A stretch of DNA of 64,000 nucleotides from NCBI GenBank assembly GCA_001275005.1, contig JWZX01003313.1, positions 1-64,000 of the forward strand, read 5' to 3'. This stretch comes from Chrysochromulina tobinii. Its lineage: Eukaryota > Haptophyta > Prymnesiales > Chrysochromulinaceae. Positions 1 through 9,043 of the stretch are shown here, piece by piece (the first letter of the stretch is position 1; each line of letters begins with the position of its first letter). Both the position numbers and the translations under genes were made by a program. The notes under the pieces are model-generated. The model saw only the letters and a list, made by a program, of their open reading frames with translations, did no database searches and was not told the DNA's origin.

Positions 1-153
1 AACCACGCCGACCCAGGTCCGCGCGTGATGGGCTTCGAGGGCATCGCGCCGCTCATGTGCCCGTGCTGCGTCGAGGACGTGACGGGCACAGAAGGTCCCG
101 CCCTCGCAGGGAACGTACCTACCTCGCAGCTGCTGCCCCTGTGCCGCTCATGA
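1..153 (+). CDS. 3' end of an unidentified gene (partial)
   Basis: A reading frame open from base 1 ends at a TGA at 151-153 and gives about 50 residues. It contains a CPCC cysteine cluster near residue 20, preceded by a hydrophobic stretch (GFEGIAPLM), which looks like a real C terminus. The rest of the gene is outside the window and I do not recognise the family. It could be a chance frame in GC-rich DNA. Confidence 0.3.
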   Translation, partial: NHADPGPRVMGFEGIAPLMCPCCVEDVTGTEGPALAGNVPTSQLLPLCRS

Positions 154-1149
154 TGCGGACGATCTGTGTCTTAGGTGGGCTGCGTCCCCTCCGTTGCGCG
201 CGCACGCCTTTTCCCGTGATCAGGTCATGTGTCAAAATGAGTGAATCTAATTTTAACACTCCGAGACGCCATCAACTCGCTGCTCAGCTCCTATATCATA
301 CGCTCAGATGCCTATCATCGAGCTCGTCGATAAAGCATAAGCGGCCGAGTCGCTTCTTGCGATGGCTGGGTACGGCGGTTGCCCTTCTCGAGGATCGGGT
401 CGTCGTTGCGGTCGCCCGGGCCGCTGTCTTCGTCTCCTCTTCCGCCTTGGTCGCCGCCGCCTCCGCGCCATCGCCGCCTCCGGTGCCGCTGCGAGTGCTG
501 CTGCAAAGGCGACGGTAGAGACGACGGCGGCATCGAACCTGTGCACCGACGCGCCCGATGGCGCGCGCCCCTCGGGGAACGCAAAGATGCGCTCAACACC
601 GTCGCTTGACGACAGTGTCGAGCACAGATTAGCTTCCGTCGCCGCCGCCGCCGCCGCAACCGCATTGTCGTGCGCGGTAAAGACCTGCAACCTGGTGGAA
701 GGCAAGGGCAGGCCGGTTTGAGTTGGCGGGACACAGGGCATGAGACGCATGGGCGTGGCTTCAGGTTCTATCAGCACATGCTGAAGGTGCGTCATGAATT
801 GAAGGTGAGGTCCATCGCACCTGTGATTCGACTCCTCTACTGAATCCTTTGTTCCGATCACGCATCCCTGAGCTCAGTTTTGGTCGTCCACGAGTGGCCA
901 TCCATGAGGATCTGGATGCGGTGCACTCGGGATATCCTATGTTCGCAGCCGGAGCATCTGATCAGCCGCCAAACTCGTGCCAGGACGGTCCGGGACGAGC
1001 CAGCATGGGCCGGGACAGGCGCCATTCGGATTTTTGGTTATTGTCGCTAACCCCACTTTCTCTCTGACAGTGTGGCGGCGCGTCCCCGCGCCGCACGCGA
1101 CCGCGTGTCATACGATACTACGATTCTAGGTTCAGACTACAACCACAGA
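154..1149. other. about 1 kb without a supportable gene
   Basis: Overlapping frames exist on both strands, the longest being a 185-codon minus frame at 304-861. They are rich in Arg, Ala and Pro in the manner of GC-rich shadows, lack an ATG at the open end and show no domain. The stretch at 630-660 is a GCC-type triplet run. The region probably holds the 3' ends of the flanking genes and spacer. Confidence 0.4.
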
Positions 1150-2418
1150 CTACAACTCGTCGTGCTTCTCTGGCTTTCGGGTACTCGCTCTGGTCGGATC
1201 GGCACCCTGACGCCCGCCGGCGCCCTGACGCCCGCGGATGGCGCGCATCTCCTCTACAACGCCCTCCATCGCGCCCTGATCGACCTTGCCCACGACGGCG
1301 CGCACGCGCCAGGACGACGCGGCCACCGCAGCTGCTGAGAGCGCGGCCCCCACCGAGGACGCCTTGGGGGTGATGGGCCCGGCAGCGGAGGCGGCCGTGC
1401 CCACTGGGCGCGCAGCCATGACGAAACGCGCATGCAACCGAGCGTCTGGCAGCGCTGCCGGCGGCACGCGCAGCCGACGTGCAAGCGCAAGGGTGAGGTC
1501 TTCGCTGTGGGTGCCGACGGCGAAGCGCAGGGCGTCTTCGGGCGGCACGGCCGCGCATATCATGTGCTCGGGCAGCCATGCGCTCGAGCGCTGCACTGCC
1601 GCTGGCGGGCATCTAACTGGTGACTCTCTCGCGGCGATCCGCCCGAGACGGCGCTCGAGGTAGCGCCGCTGGCCAGCACGCACTGAAGGCGGTAGGAGTA
1701 ACAGGCCGAGTGTGTGCGCACTCGCCATGAGCACGTCCAACGCCGTGTCGAGCGCCGTCCCGTTGGGCGCCAGCTGGGTCACATCGGGCAGCGCGCCGCG
1801 CTCGAGAAACTGGTGGAGCGAGAGGGCCTCCGCCTCAAGCACGCTATGCCACATCTCCGAGGCCGGCGGCAGCGCCGAGGAGGTCGAGCTGGCAGCATCC
1901 GTGCCAGACGAGGCGGTGCCCGACGCCTCGCGCGCGCCCTGAAGCCTCCGCCAGCGCTCCACCACCGCCGTATCGCCGGGCAGCTGCGGCACGCGGTACT
2001 CGTGCAGCAGCAGCGACGGTACTGCGCTGCCATTGGAGGCGAGCGCGCTGCCCCGCGGCGATAGATACACGGTCGCTCCGCTCGTGCCTCGGCCGATGTT
2101 GGCGCGGCCGAGCAGCGGCCTCAGCTCCACTGGCCGCGAGTCGTCCACGAGCTGCTTGGCGACCGTGAGAAAGATGGTGTGCTCCGTCTGCTCGACGCTG
2201 CCGAAGAAGCCGATGGCACGGCCGCCGCCGGCCGCCGAGAGGAAATCGGACGTCTCCTCGAGGATGTGGAAGTGACGCACACGCGGCTGGTCGGCTTCCA
2301 GGTCGCCGCCAGCCCACGCGCGCAGAGTCGGATCGATGCCAGCCATCGGCGCTATCAGCGCCTTCACTGCAGGTGCCCATGTCGGCGCTTCCGTTATCCA
2401 AGAAGGAAGCCCCATCAT
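1150..2418 (-). CDS. PDI-like thioredoxin-fold protein with ER-retrieval KHDEL
   Basis: The product ends in KHDEL, a soluble-ER-protein retrieval signal, which places it in the ER lumen. The middle part resembles the b and b' thioredoxin-fold domains of protein disulfide isomerases: a strand-like GRAIGFFGSVEQ segment, then LHQFLERGALPDVTQLAPNG, which matches the b' pattern (FI..N.LP.V...T..N), then LGLLLLPP. No CxxC redox motif is visible in the roughly 422 residues, so this is either a non-catalytic PDI relative or the 3' exon of a longer gene. The first in-frame ATG is at 2418, but no signal peptide follows it, so an upstream exon carrying the signal sequence (and perhaps an a domain) is likely; the open frame continues to 2505. 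It is divergent from the methyltransferase that starts at 2568. The family call is inferred from pattern; the HDEL is read directly. Confidence 0.6.
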   Translation of the reverse strand: MMGLPSWITEAPTWAPAVKALIAPMAGIDPTLRAWAGGDLEADQPRVRHFHILEETSDFLSAAGGGRAIGFFGSVEQTEHTIFLTVAKQLVDDSRPVELRPLLGRANIGRGTSGATVYLSPRGSALASNGSAVPSLLLHEYRVPQLPGDTAVVERWRRLQGAREASGTASSGTDAASSTSSALPPASEMWHSVLEAEALSLHQFLERGALPDVTQLAPNGTALDTALDVLMASAHTLGLLLLPPSVRAGQRRYLERRLGRIAARESPVRCPPAAVQRSSAWLPEHMICAAVPPEDALRFAVGTHSEDLTLALARRLRVPPAALPDARLHARFVMAARPVGTAASAAGPITPKASSVGAALSAAAVAASSWRVRAVVGKVDQGAMEGVVEEMRAIRGRQGAGGRQGADPTRASTRKPEKHDEL

Positions 2419-2567
2419 GTGAAGCCCTAAAATCACGCGACTGTGACTCTTCAGGGGTCGAAGGGGAGGGTTTCGAGAAATGCCGGCCGAGGCGGCCGAG
2501 GCCAACGCGGCGGTGAGTGGCCTTCACCCGACACTTCGCTCTTTGACGGGGACTAATTCGCATTAGT
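2419..2567. promoter_or_regulatory. short divergent intergenic region
   Basis: About 150 bp separate the first ATG of the PDI-like gene (-) from that of the methyltransferase (+). If the PDI gene has an extra 5' exon, the two transcripts overlap. I see no clear TATA box. Confidence 0.25.
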
Positions 2568-3446
2568 ATGCAGCGCCCCTGGGCAACGAGGGCCAACTTG
2601 CTCAAGTGCAAGCACGTCGATGGCATGATCGATGCGCTCGTGGCTCATCAACCCAAGATACAGGGCCTCGCCGGCCTTCTCGCCATCCTCACGCTTACGT
2701 GCCCATCCCCAACCGAACGGATGCAGGAACTGCGGTCACAATCGAGCGGCGTGTTTGACACGCTTCCCGGCGTTTTGTCAGGCGGCCGGCCTGCGACGGT
2801 AAGTTTATCACGCATATGCGGCCTGCTGCTCAACTTCACTGGCAGCCTGCGCAGTGATGGGCGCCGTGAGAGCAAGGTGGCATGTGGACCTGCCGCCAAG
2901 ACGCTGCGCTCACCGTGCTCTGTCATCTCTGTGGGGAGCAATGGCGAAGCAGCCTTCGAGACGGCTATACACACCATCGCACCACAGTGCACGATCGATG
3001 TATGGGACGGCACACTGAACGCCGCCAAACGAGCCCGCGTGCCCAAGTATTCCAACCTACACTTTGTTGCACGCAACTTCAAGCCAGATAGTCACCTTCA
3101 GTACGCTGGTCGGCGACGCATCTCATTGCTCAAGATGGATTGTGAAGGCTGCGAGATCGACTCGCTTCACAAGTTTCTCGAGGCCATTTGCACCGATCAG
3201 GTAATAGTGGAGGTCCATGCCTATCCACGATTGTGGATGGACACGAACGCGAGCTCACCCGAAGCGAATGGGCACACGCTCAGCCAATCGAAAGCTGCGC
3301 ACCAATTTGATGGGCTTGCTGCCTTCTTTGCGCGGCTGGGCACGCACTACTCGCCATTCTTCGGCGAGTATAATCCGAGCTGCGGGCCGGTGGTGCGCTG
3401 CTTTGAGGTCTCGTATGTGCGCCGGGTTCCGTGTGCTGAATCATGA
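2568..3446 (+). CDS. FkbM/METTL24-like SAM-dependent methyltransferase
   Basis: This is a 292-residue single-exon frame starting at a clear ATG. Motifs in order are VISVGSNGEAAFE (SAM-binding loop I, about residues 126-138), an acidic strand end TIDVWDG (about 144-150), and LLKMDCEGCEID (about 186-197), the KxDxEGxE signature of FkbM and METTL24-type methyltransferases. Further on come IVEVHAYPR, and FFARLG.HYSPFFGEYN with a C-terminal Cys-rich end. The family methylates small molecules, glycans or unknown substrates; the substrate here cannot be read. There is no convincing signal peptide, though the N-terminal 70 residues contain a hydrophobic stretch (LAGLLAILTLTC) that may be a membrane anchor. 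The fold assignment is good; the biological role is unknown. Confidence 0.75.
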   Translation: MQRPWATRANLLKCKHVDGMIDALVAHQPKIQGLAGLLAILTLTCPSPTERMQELRSQSSGVFDTLPGVLSGGRPATVSLSRICGLLLNFTGSLRSDGRRESKVACGPAAKTLRSPCSVISVGSNGEAAFETAIHTIAPQCTIDVWDGTLNAAKRARVPKYSNLHFVARNFKPDSHLQYAGRRRISLLKMDCEGCEIDSLHKFLEAICTDQVIVEVHAYPRLWMDTNASSPEANGHTLSQSKAAHQFDGLAAFFARLGTHYSPFFGEYNPSCGPVVRCFEVSYVRRVPCAES

Positions 3447-3697
3447 TTGAGTCCGACGCCGACGGTTATAGCTTATACGGACGGTGTTGACGGACCACCC
3501 ACTACTTTAACTTTTCGCGTTTCGTTCGGTTCTAATTCGGTTCGGTTCCCGCCGGCCGTGCACGCCCGTCGGAGATAAATCTGCCGAGGAAAAGACCGCC
3601 CTGTGGGCTCCCCGTCCGCTGGATTTAAAACAGTGCCCCGATTGTCACATTCACACCGATCTTCACACACAAGGCCTGGTACCGGTATTCGTCTCAC

Positions 3698-4735
3698 ATG
3701 GTTTTCCTCTCATCGCGCATGGACGACCTGAACTGCAACAACCAATGCCGCTGGTACCTCGGATTTTTCGATCGCGCCATCACCGGCTCGCTCAGCCTTT
3801 CAAGTGTCGAAAGATGCGACTGCGTGCGTGCCAATGCAAGCATCGGCTCTGCACCGTACTACACTACCGATCATCCCTTCGTCGGCCCGCCCACCGTGCC
3901 TCCGGATCCGCTCAGCCAGGCGCTGTGCTGCAAGGAGGGCCCAGATGTGCCGCTCGCGAGCTGCACCGCGACGGGACTCTGCCATGCGAACACATACGAG
4001 AACGCCAAGCCCTTTGACACGAATGCCACGTGGGCCGACACTTACTCCACACCGTTTGTGTGCGTGCTGCCCAAATCCACCTCGCGCTACTCGGAGAGCT
4101 GGCAGATGCCGGCGGCCGTCCACGCGGCGTGCATGCAGGACGGAGACGCCGCAGCGGACTCGCGCTGCCGGCAGTGGAGGTCCGAGCTCCTCGCTGCGGG
4201 CACGGAGGTCCTTCACTGCGGCGAGTGCAGCGCGTGCAGCACTCGGCACGACCTCGAGGTCTTGAATCGCACCAAGGACTTCATCACGGAGCGCACGACG
4301 AGCTGCAGCACCCATTTTGTAGCGCAGGAATGGTGGACGGTCGACGACCTGAGCGCGTGCCTCGTGGCGGCCGGCATCGACTTCTCCACTGACCCGGCGC
4401 TGGCGTGGGCGCAGTCTACAGACAAGCCGTCGTGCATGGACGCGTGGACGGACAACGTTGTGAGCGATGCCACGCTCTGCAAGAGCTTCTGCTACACCAA
4501 GTTCGTCAACTCGACCAACACTGGCGACTTTGCGCGCGACCAGTGCTTGCAGTGCGACGAGTACTCGAGCGGACCCGCCTTTATCAAAACCGCCGGCGCC
4601 AACCGGCGCAGCACGGGCATCCAGAGCGACATCAATCGCACACAGCTCCTTGGCACGCCGTGGGAGCAGAAGATCTGCAAGGTGGGCTTCTTCTCAGGTG
4701 CGCGCGATAGTCGCGGGAGCATCGCTGGGCGATAG
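3698..4735 (+). CDS. Cys-rich extracellular-type domain protein, unknown function
   Basis: The 345-residue frame has about 30 cysteines, several NxT/NxS sites, and the motifs HCGECSACSTRHDLEV (about residues 170-185), WW..DDLSACL and IKTAGANRRSTGIQSDI (about 302-318). As far as I know this arrangement (CGxCxxCSxxHDxEV ... GANRRxxGIxSDI) recurs in secreted or membrane proteins of haptophytes and stramenopiles and has no assigned role. The ATG at 3698 has no signal peptide behind it, so a signal-bearing exon upstream is likely. The conserved domain ends near 4696, where CAG|GTGCGC is a good donor site; the last 13 residues may therefore be read-through into an intron, and a 3' exon was not found. 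Confidence 0.55.
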   Translation: MVFLSSRMDDLNCNNQCRWYLGFFDRAITGSLSLSSVERCDCVRANASIGSAPYYTTDHPFVGPPTVPPDPLSQALCCKEGPDVPLASCTATGLCHANTYENAKPFDTNATWADTYSTPFVCVLPKSTSRYSESWQMPAAVHAACMQDGDAAADSRCRQWRSELLAAGTEVLHCGECSACSTRHDLEVLNRTKDFITERTTSCSTHFVAQEWWTVDDLSACLVAAGIDFSTDPALAWAQSTDKPSCMDAWTDNVVSDATLCKSFCYTKFVNSTNTGDFARDQCLQCDEYSSGPAFIKTAGANRRSTGIQSDINRTQLLGTPWEQKICKVGFFSGARDSRGSIAGR

Positions 4736-4913
4736 TTTGTGCACTGGAGCGCGTGATTCACCGAAAGTCGACTCCTCCTTCAATTTCATAGAGGCCCCCG
4801 TGCGTGGGGGTCCGGAGCGTGTGCGCTGCGCTCTAGCAGCAACAGTCGACCTCCCTTCTTCACGGGCGGCGCTGTTCGCGAGTTTGTTCGCGCCACAGGT
4901 CAACATCGGCGTA

Positions 4914-7777
4914 ATGCCCTCGGACCTTGACGTGTCCGCCCTGTGTGACGCCGCGCGCCAAGCGAGCGGGGCTGACGCGCCTGTGCTTCGCCTGCGCGCG
5001 GCCCTCGCGCTCGCCTCGGATGCGCCGGACGACTCGTGGCAGCGCCAGCGTGGAACGAGCCTGGTGAGCTCTCAGGCGGTCGAGGCGATGCAAGCAGAGC
5101 TGGGTGAGGTGCCGGCGAGCGCCAGCCAGTCAAGCAGCGATGCGCTCACGCTGTCGCTCGCCACGCTCGCCACACTACCTTCTCTGCGGTCCTTTGCATC
5201 AGCTCTGCTGCGTCCGCCATCGCCACCACCGCCGCCCACTACCGATGCAGCGTGGCAACCAAGTGCGCCGCCGGCTGTAGCTGACAGCGGCGCGCTCGGC
5301 AAGCGACCCAGAGGGGATGCGGCGCGAGGTGACGAGCGCGAAAACACGGCCATGCAAATCTCCCACCTGCCGCCGCCGTCGTCCACGGCCTCCGCTGCCG
5401 TACCGCGCTTTGGCACCGGCCCGGGCCCAACCTACGGCAGCGATGGCGGATATGAGCAAGGCCAAGGCCGACCCGCCGATGCGCCCGGCGGCTACGTCAA
5501 GAGTGGTGGCGCCAAGGATGGTGCCAAGGGTGGCGGTGGCGGTTATTTGGGCGTGCCGCCCCAGTACGGTGGCGGTAGCTGCGGTAGCTCCGCGGGCGGC
5601 GGCAGCGGCAACGGTGGCAGCTGGTCTGGCGCCGAGGCCGAAGATGCGGCGATGGATGTGGACGATGGAGGCCGATGGTACGGCGGGCAGGGGAGCAGTG
5701 GCAGCGCCAGTGGCATCTTCCAGTCCGCCGCCGCGAAGATGGCCATCGATCGGAGTCAAAAGGGTGGCGGACGTGGCAAGGGTTACCTCGGAAACGGTGG
5801 CAAGGGCAGTGGCGGCTACGGCGACGAGGACTACTACGGCGGCTACGGCGGCTACGGCGGTGGTGCTCCGGGCGGCTGCCGCCCACCTCCGGGGCTGTCC
5901 GCCGCCCTTGGTGGTCCTCCGCCGGCCATCGCGGGAGGAGGTCGGGTCTCAGGTCTGCGAGGCGGCGGGCGGCGCGGCAGAGGTGGGTTTGTGCCGCCGC
6001 AGCCGCTCGGCGCGAGGGACGCTGCGCGTGAGGGAGGCGGCCGTGAGGGTGGCGCGCACGGAGGTGGGCACGGTGGAGGTGGTGGCGGCGGACGCGGCGG
6101 CGGCGGCGGCGGCGGCGGTAGCGCTTATCACGCGGCCACGGGCGGCGGCGGCGGCGGCGGCGGTGGCGGGGGCGGCGGCGGCGGCAATCATGGCGGTGGC
6201 GCCCATGGCAGGGGCGGCGGCGGCGGCGGCGGCTCCAGCGAGGCAGCGGAGCTCGCTGATCACCCTGCGCTCAAGGGCATTGACCTCGCGCTCGTCGAGC
6301 AAGTCTTGACCGAGGTGGTCGACCGCTCACCCGGTGTGCGACGGGATGCGGTCGCCAGACTCGAGGCGCCCCAGCGACCTTGCATGCAAGTGCCCACTAC
6401 AGCGCGGTCGCCAGACTCGAGGCGCCCCAGCGACCTTGCATGCAAGTGCCCACTACAGCGCGGTCGCCAGACTCGAGGCGCCCCAGCGACCTTGCTTGCA
6501 TGCATGTGCTCACCACGCGGCGCCCGACCTGGCTTGCATGCATGTGCTCACCCACCGGTATGCCCCTCCCCTCGTTCACAGGTGTGCGATGGGAGGCTAT
6601 CGCCGGACTGGAGTTTGCCAAAAAGTCGGTGCACGAGGTGACGGTCTTGCCGCTGCTGCACCCACAGCTCTTCCGCGGTGCTCGCGAGCCTCCACGCGGG
6701 CTTTTGCTCTTCGGCCCTCCGGGCACAGGCAAGACGCTCATCGCGAAGGCCATCGCGACCGAGGCCTCCTCCACCTTCTTCTCCATCTCGTCCTCGTCGC
6801 TCATGTCCAAGTGGATGGGGGAGGGGGAGAAGATGGTGAGGGCCCTCTTCGCCGTCGCGCGTGCCAAGCAGCCTGCAGTCATCTTCATCGATGAGGTCGA
6901 CTCAGTCCTCTCCCAGCGCCGCGAGGGGGAACAGGAAGGTACCATCCGCATCAAGAACGAGCTGCTCGTGCAGATCGATGGCGCGGGGAGCACTGACCAG
7001 GAGGTGCGCTTGCATGCAGGCTGTTCGCCCTCCCCGTTTGCATGCACGATGATCGCCCTTCCCGCTTGCATGCAGGCTGTTCGCCCTCCCCGTTTGCATG
7101 CACGATGATTGCCCTTCCCGCTTGCATGCAGGCTGATCGCCCTTCCCGTTTGCATGCATGCTGATTGCCCTCCCCGCTTGCATGCAGGTGCGGCTACTCG
7201 TGGTAGGGGCCACCAATCGACCACAGGTGCGCCTCCTCTTCGAGCGACTCGAGTCCGGCCTGATGACCTCTGATGATCTCTGATGACATCTGATTGCTTC
7301 CCTCATCAGGAGCTCGATGACGCCGCGCGCCGTCGGCTGCAGAAGCGTCTCCTCATCCCGCTCCCGGACCGCTCCGCGCGTCTACAGATGCTCCAGCGTG
7401 GGCTGCGCGCCGTCGAGGGCGGCCACGGGCTGAGCGAGGAGGACTTTGAGTTGATTGTGGGGCAGACGGACGGGTACTCTGGCTCGGACATGGCTGGGCT
7501 CTGCCGCGAAGCGGCTATGGAGCCGTTAAGAGACGAAGGCTTCTACGACGCGCTGCGTGGCGGTGGCGCCGCCGCCGACGCCGCCGCGCGACAGGTGCGG
7601 CCCGTGTGCCGCGACGACTTCCGTGCGGCGCTGTGCCAGGTGCGCCCATCTGTCTCCCAGCGGGAGCTCGAAGGGTTCGAGGCATGGAACCTGCAGTACG
7701 GCTCTTTCGCCAACCAGGCCTCCATGCGCGAACGCAGCAAGCCCGACGCAGGCGCAGCTGAGTTAGCGGCCTCGTAG
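4914..7777 (+). CDS. FIGNL1: Fidgetin-like AAA ATPase (FIGNL1/spastin/katanin clade), 4 exons
   Basis: Predicted exons are 4914-6333, 6582-7003, 7188-7226 and 7310-7777, giving about 782 residues in consistent phase. The N-terminal half is low-complexity, with a Gly/Ser-rich linker of about 300 residues. The AAA module has [27 protein letters not shown], Walker A GPPGTGKT, pore loop [15 protein letters not shown], Walker B VIFIDEVD, sensor 1 VGATNRPQ, and the arginine-finger region [18 protein letters not shown]. It ends with the Vps4-type helix [10 protein letters not shown] typical of fidgetin-like proteins. Family members sever microtubules or act in recombination and RAD51 regulation, as hexamers. 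The exon 1/2 and 2/3 joins restore the conserved ...[12 protein letters not shown] and [14 protein letters not shown]. All three donors are GTGTGC or GTGCGC. The start is the first ATG after the upstream Cys-rich gene; it is not independently supported. Confidence 0.88.
6334..6581 (+). repeat. FIGNL1 intron 1 with 56-bp tandem repeats
   Basis: The intron starts GTGTGCGA and ends TTCACAG. A 56-bp unit beginning GTCGCCAGACTCGAGG starts at 6351, 6407 and 6463; then a second unit, GCTTGCATGCATGTGCTCAC, occurs at about 6494 and 6532. The first bases of the intron (GTGTGCGACGGGA) nearly equal the first bases of the next exon (GTGTGCGATGGGA), so the splice junction lies inside a direct repeat. Confidence 0.8.
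7004..7187 (+). repeat. FIGNL1 intron 2 made of 28-bp repeats containing TTGCATGCA
   Basis: TTGCATGCA occurs at 7010, 7038, 7066, 7094, 7122, 7150 and 7178, a perfect 28-bp period that fills the intron. The unit alternates CTTGCATGCAGG with TTTGCATGCACG or ATG, so every second copy is a possible CAG|G acceptor. The acceptor inferred from the AAA frame is the last copy (AG at 7186-7187). Confidence 0.85.
7227..7309 (+). repeat. FIGNL1 intron 3 with short TGATGA-type repeat
   Basis: The 83-bp intron starts GTGCGCC and ends CATCAG. Its second half is a degenerate tandem array of TGATGAYMTC (about 7261-7295). Confidence 0.7.
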
Positions 7778-7925
7778 AGGCAGTTGCCAGGAAAGTTACC
7801 AGGAAAGGTAGGGGTTCGGGGAAAAGACCGCCTTCTCTCCTCTTCGTTCCACGAAGTGTCTCTGCAGCTACGAAGTGTCTCAATCACCGACCGATCAGAT
7901 AGACGACGCGCACTCTAGACACTCA

Positions 7926-9043
7926 ATGTCCGTCTTTGCCGTCGGCGTTGCCATTGCATTGCCCGTGCGGTGTAACGGCGCATTCTGACTGTCGTGCGGT
8001 GTGCTTGCAGGGCTCGCATTATCACCCTCGTCGCTACTACCATCGCTACCACCTCGGCGTTCCAGCTTGGGGCGCCTATGGGCATGCGCGCGTCGGTCGT
8101 GCGCTACTCCGGTGCTCAGGTGCGCGCCATGCACATCCCAACCGAACGCAGAAGACTGACCTCACACATTCCTGACCGTTGTTGTGTTTGCTGCTGGCAG
8201 ATGGCCGCGAAGGACATCGTCGACACTGCGGTCGCTGCTGGCTCCTTCAAGACCCTCGCGGCTGCCCTCGGCGCCGCCGGCCTCGTCGAGACCATGAAGT
8301 CGGCGGGCCCGTTCACCGTCTTCGCGCCGACCGACGACGCCTTCGCCAAGCTTCCGAAGGGCACCGTTGACGACCTGCTCAAGCCCGAGAACAAGGCCAA
8401 GCTCGCCGCCATCCTCACGTACCACGTCGTCTCCGGCAAGGTGATGGCCAGCACTGTCGTCACCATGGACGGCAAGAAGGTGGCCACTGTCAACGGCGCC
8501 GAGGCCACCATCAAGGTCGGCGCGGACGGCGTCATGGTTGACGGCGCCAAGGTCGTGACGACCGACATCGAGTGCGCCAACGGCGTCATCCACGTGATCG
8601 ATTCCGTCATCCTGCCGGCGGAGAAGAAGCCTGACATCGTCGACACTGCGGTCGCTGCTGGCTCCTTCAAGACCCTCGCGGCTGCCCTCGGCGCCGCCGG
8701 CCTCGTCGAGACCATGAAGTCGGCGGGCCCGTTCACCGTCTTCGCGCCGACTGATGACGCCTTCGCCAAGCTTCCGAAGGGCACCGTTGAGGACCTTCTC
8801 AAGCCCGAGAACAAGGCCAAGCTCGCCGCCATCCTCACGTACCACGTCGTCTCCGGCAAGGTGATGGCCAGCACTGTCGTCACCATGGATGGCAAGAAGG
8901 CTGCCACTGTCAACGGCCAGGAGGTTTCGATCAAGGTCGGCGCGGACGGCGTCATGGTTGACGGCGCCAAGGTCGTGACGACCGACATCGAGTGCGCCAA
9001 CGGCGTCATCCACGTGATTGATTCCGTCATCCTGCCCAAGTAA
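7926..9043 (+). CDS. Secreted protein with two nearly identical fasciclin (FAS1) domains
   Basis: Exons 8011-8119 and 8201-9043 are well supported; the first exon is tiny. The N terminus ([20 protein letters not shown]) reads as a signal peptide. Two FAS1 domains follow, each about 135 residues: [41 protein letters not shown] and [13 protein letters not shown]1 proteins are extracellular or lumenal adhesion proteins. The 5' end has two readings. In the first, an ATG at 7926-7928 is split after AT by an 83-bp intron (7928-8010), giving MARIITL and 317 residues. In the second, a 44-base exon ends at 7969 before a 41-bp intron. The first gives an intron the same size as the next one (8120-8200, GTGCGC...GGCAG). 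Lysine is almost always AAG and third positions are mostly C or G, consistent with high expression. Confidence 0.85.
8213..9043 (+). repeat. 420-bp near-identical tandem duplication (FAS1 domain)
   Basis: The stretch starting GACATCGTCGACACTGCGG at about 8213 repeats exactly 420 bp later with only a handful of substitutions, including synonymous ones (GACGAC to GATGAC). The copies differ mainly around 8499-8516 versus 8919-8936 (GAEAT versus GQEVS). This points to recent duplication or ongoing gene conversion. Confidence 0.95.

Noticed and set aside
57-721. Several overlapping 76-153-codon frames near the left end
   Set aside because: Typical GC-rich shadow frames with Arg and Ser bias; no conserved segment.
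1844-2626. 260-codon minus frame overlapping the PDI-like gene
   Set aside because: Arg/Ala/His-rich shadow of the KHDEL frame with no conserved motif.
4467-4913. 149-codon extension upstream of the AAA ATPase start
   Set aside because: It overlaps the Cys-rich gene in another frame and has Arg/Ser/Ala shadow composition; nothing supports coding.
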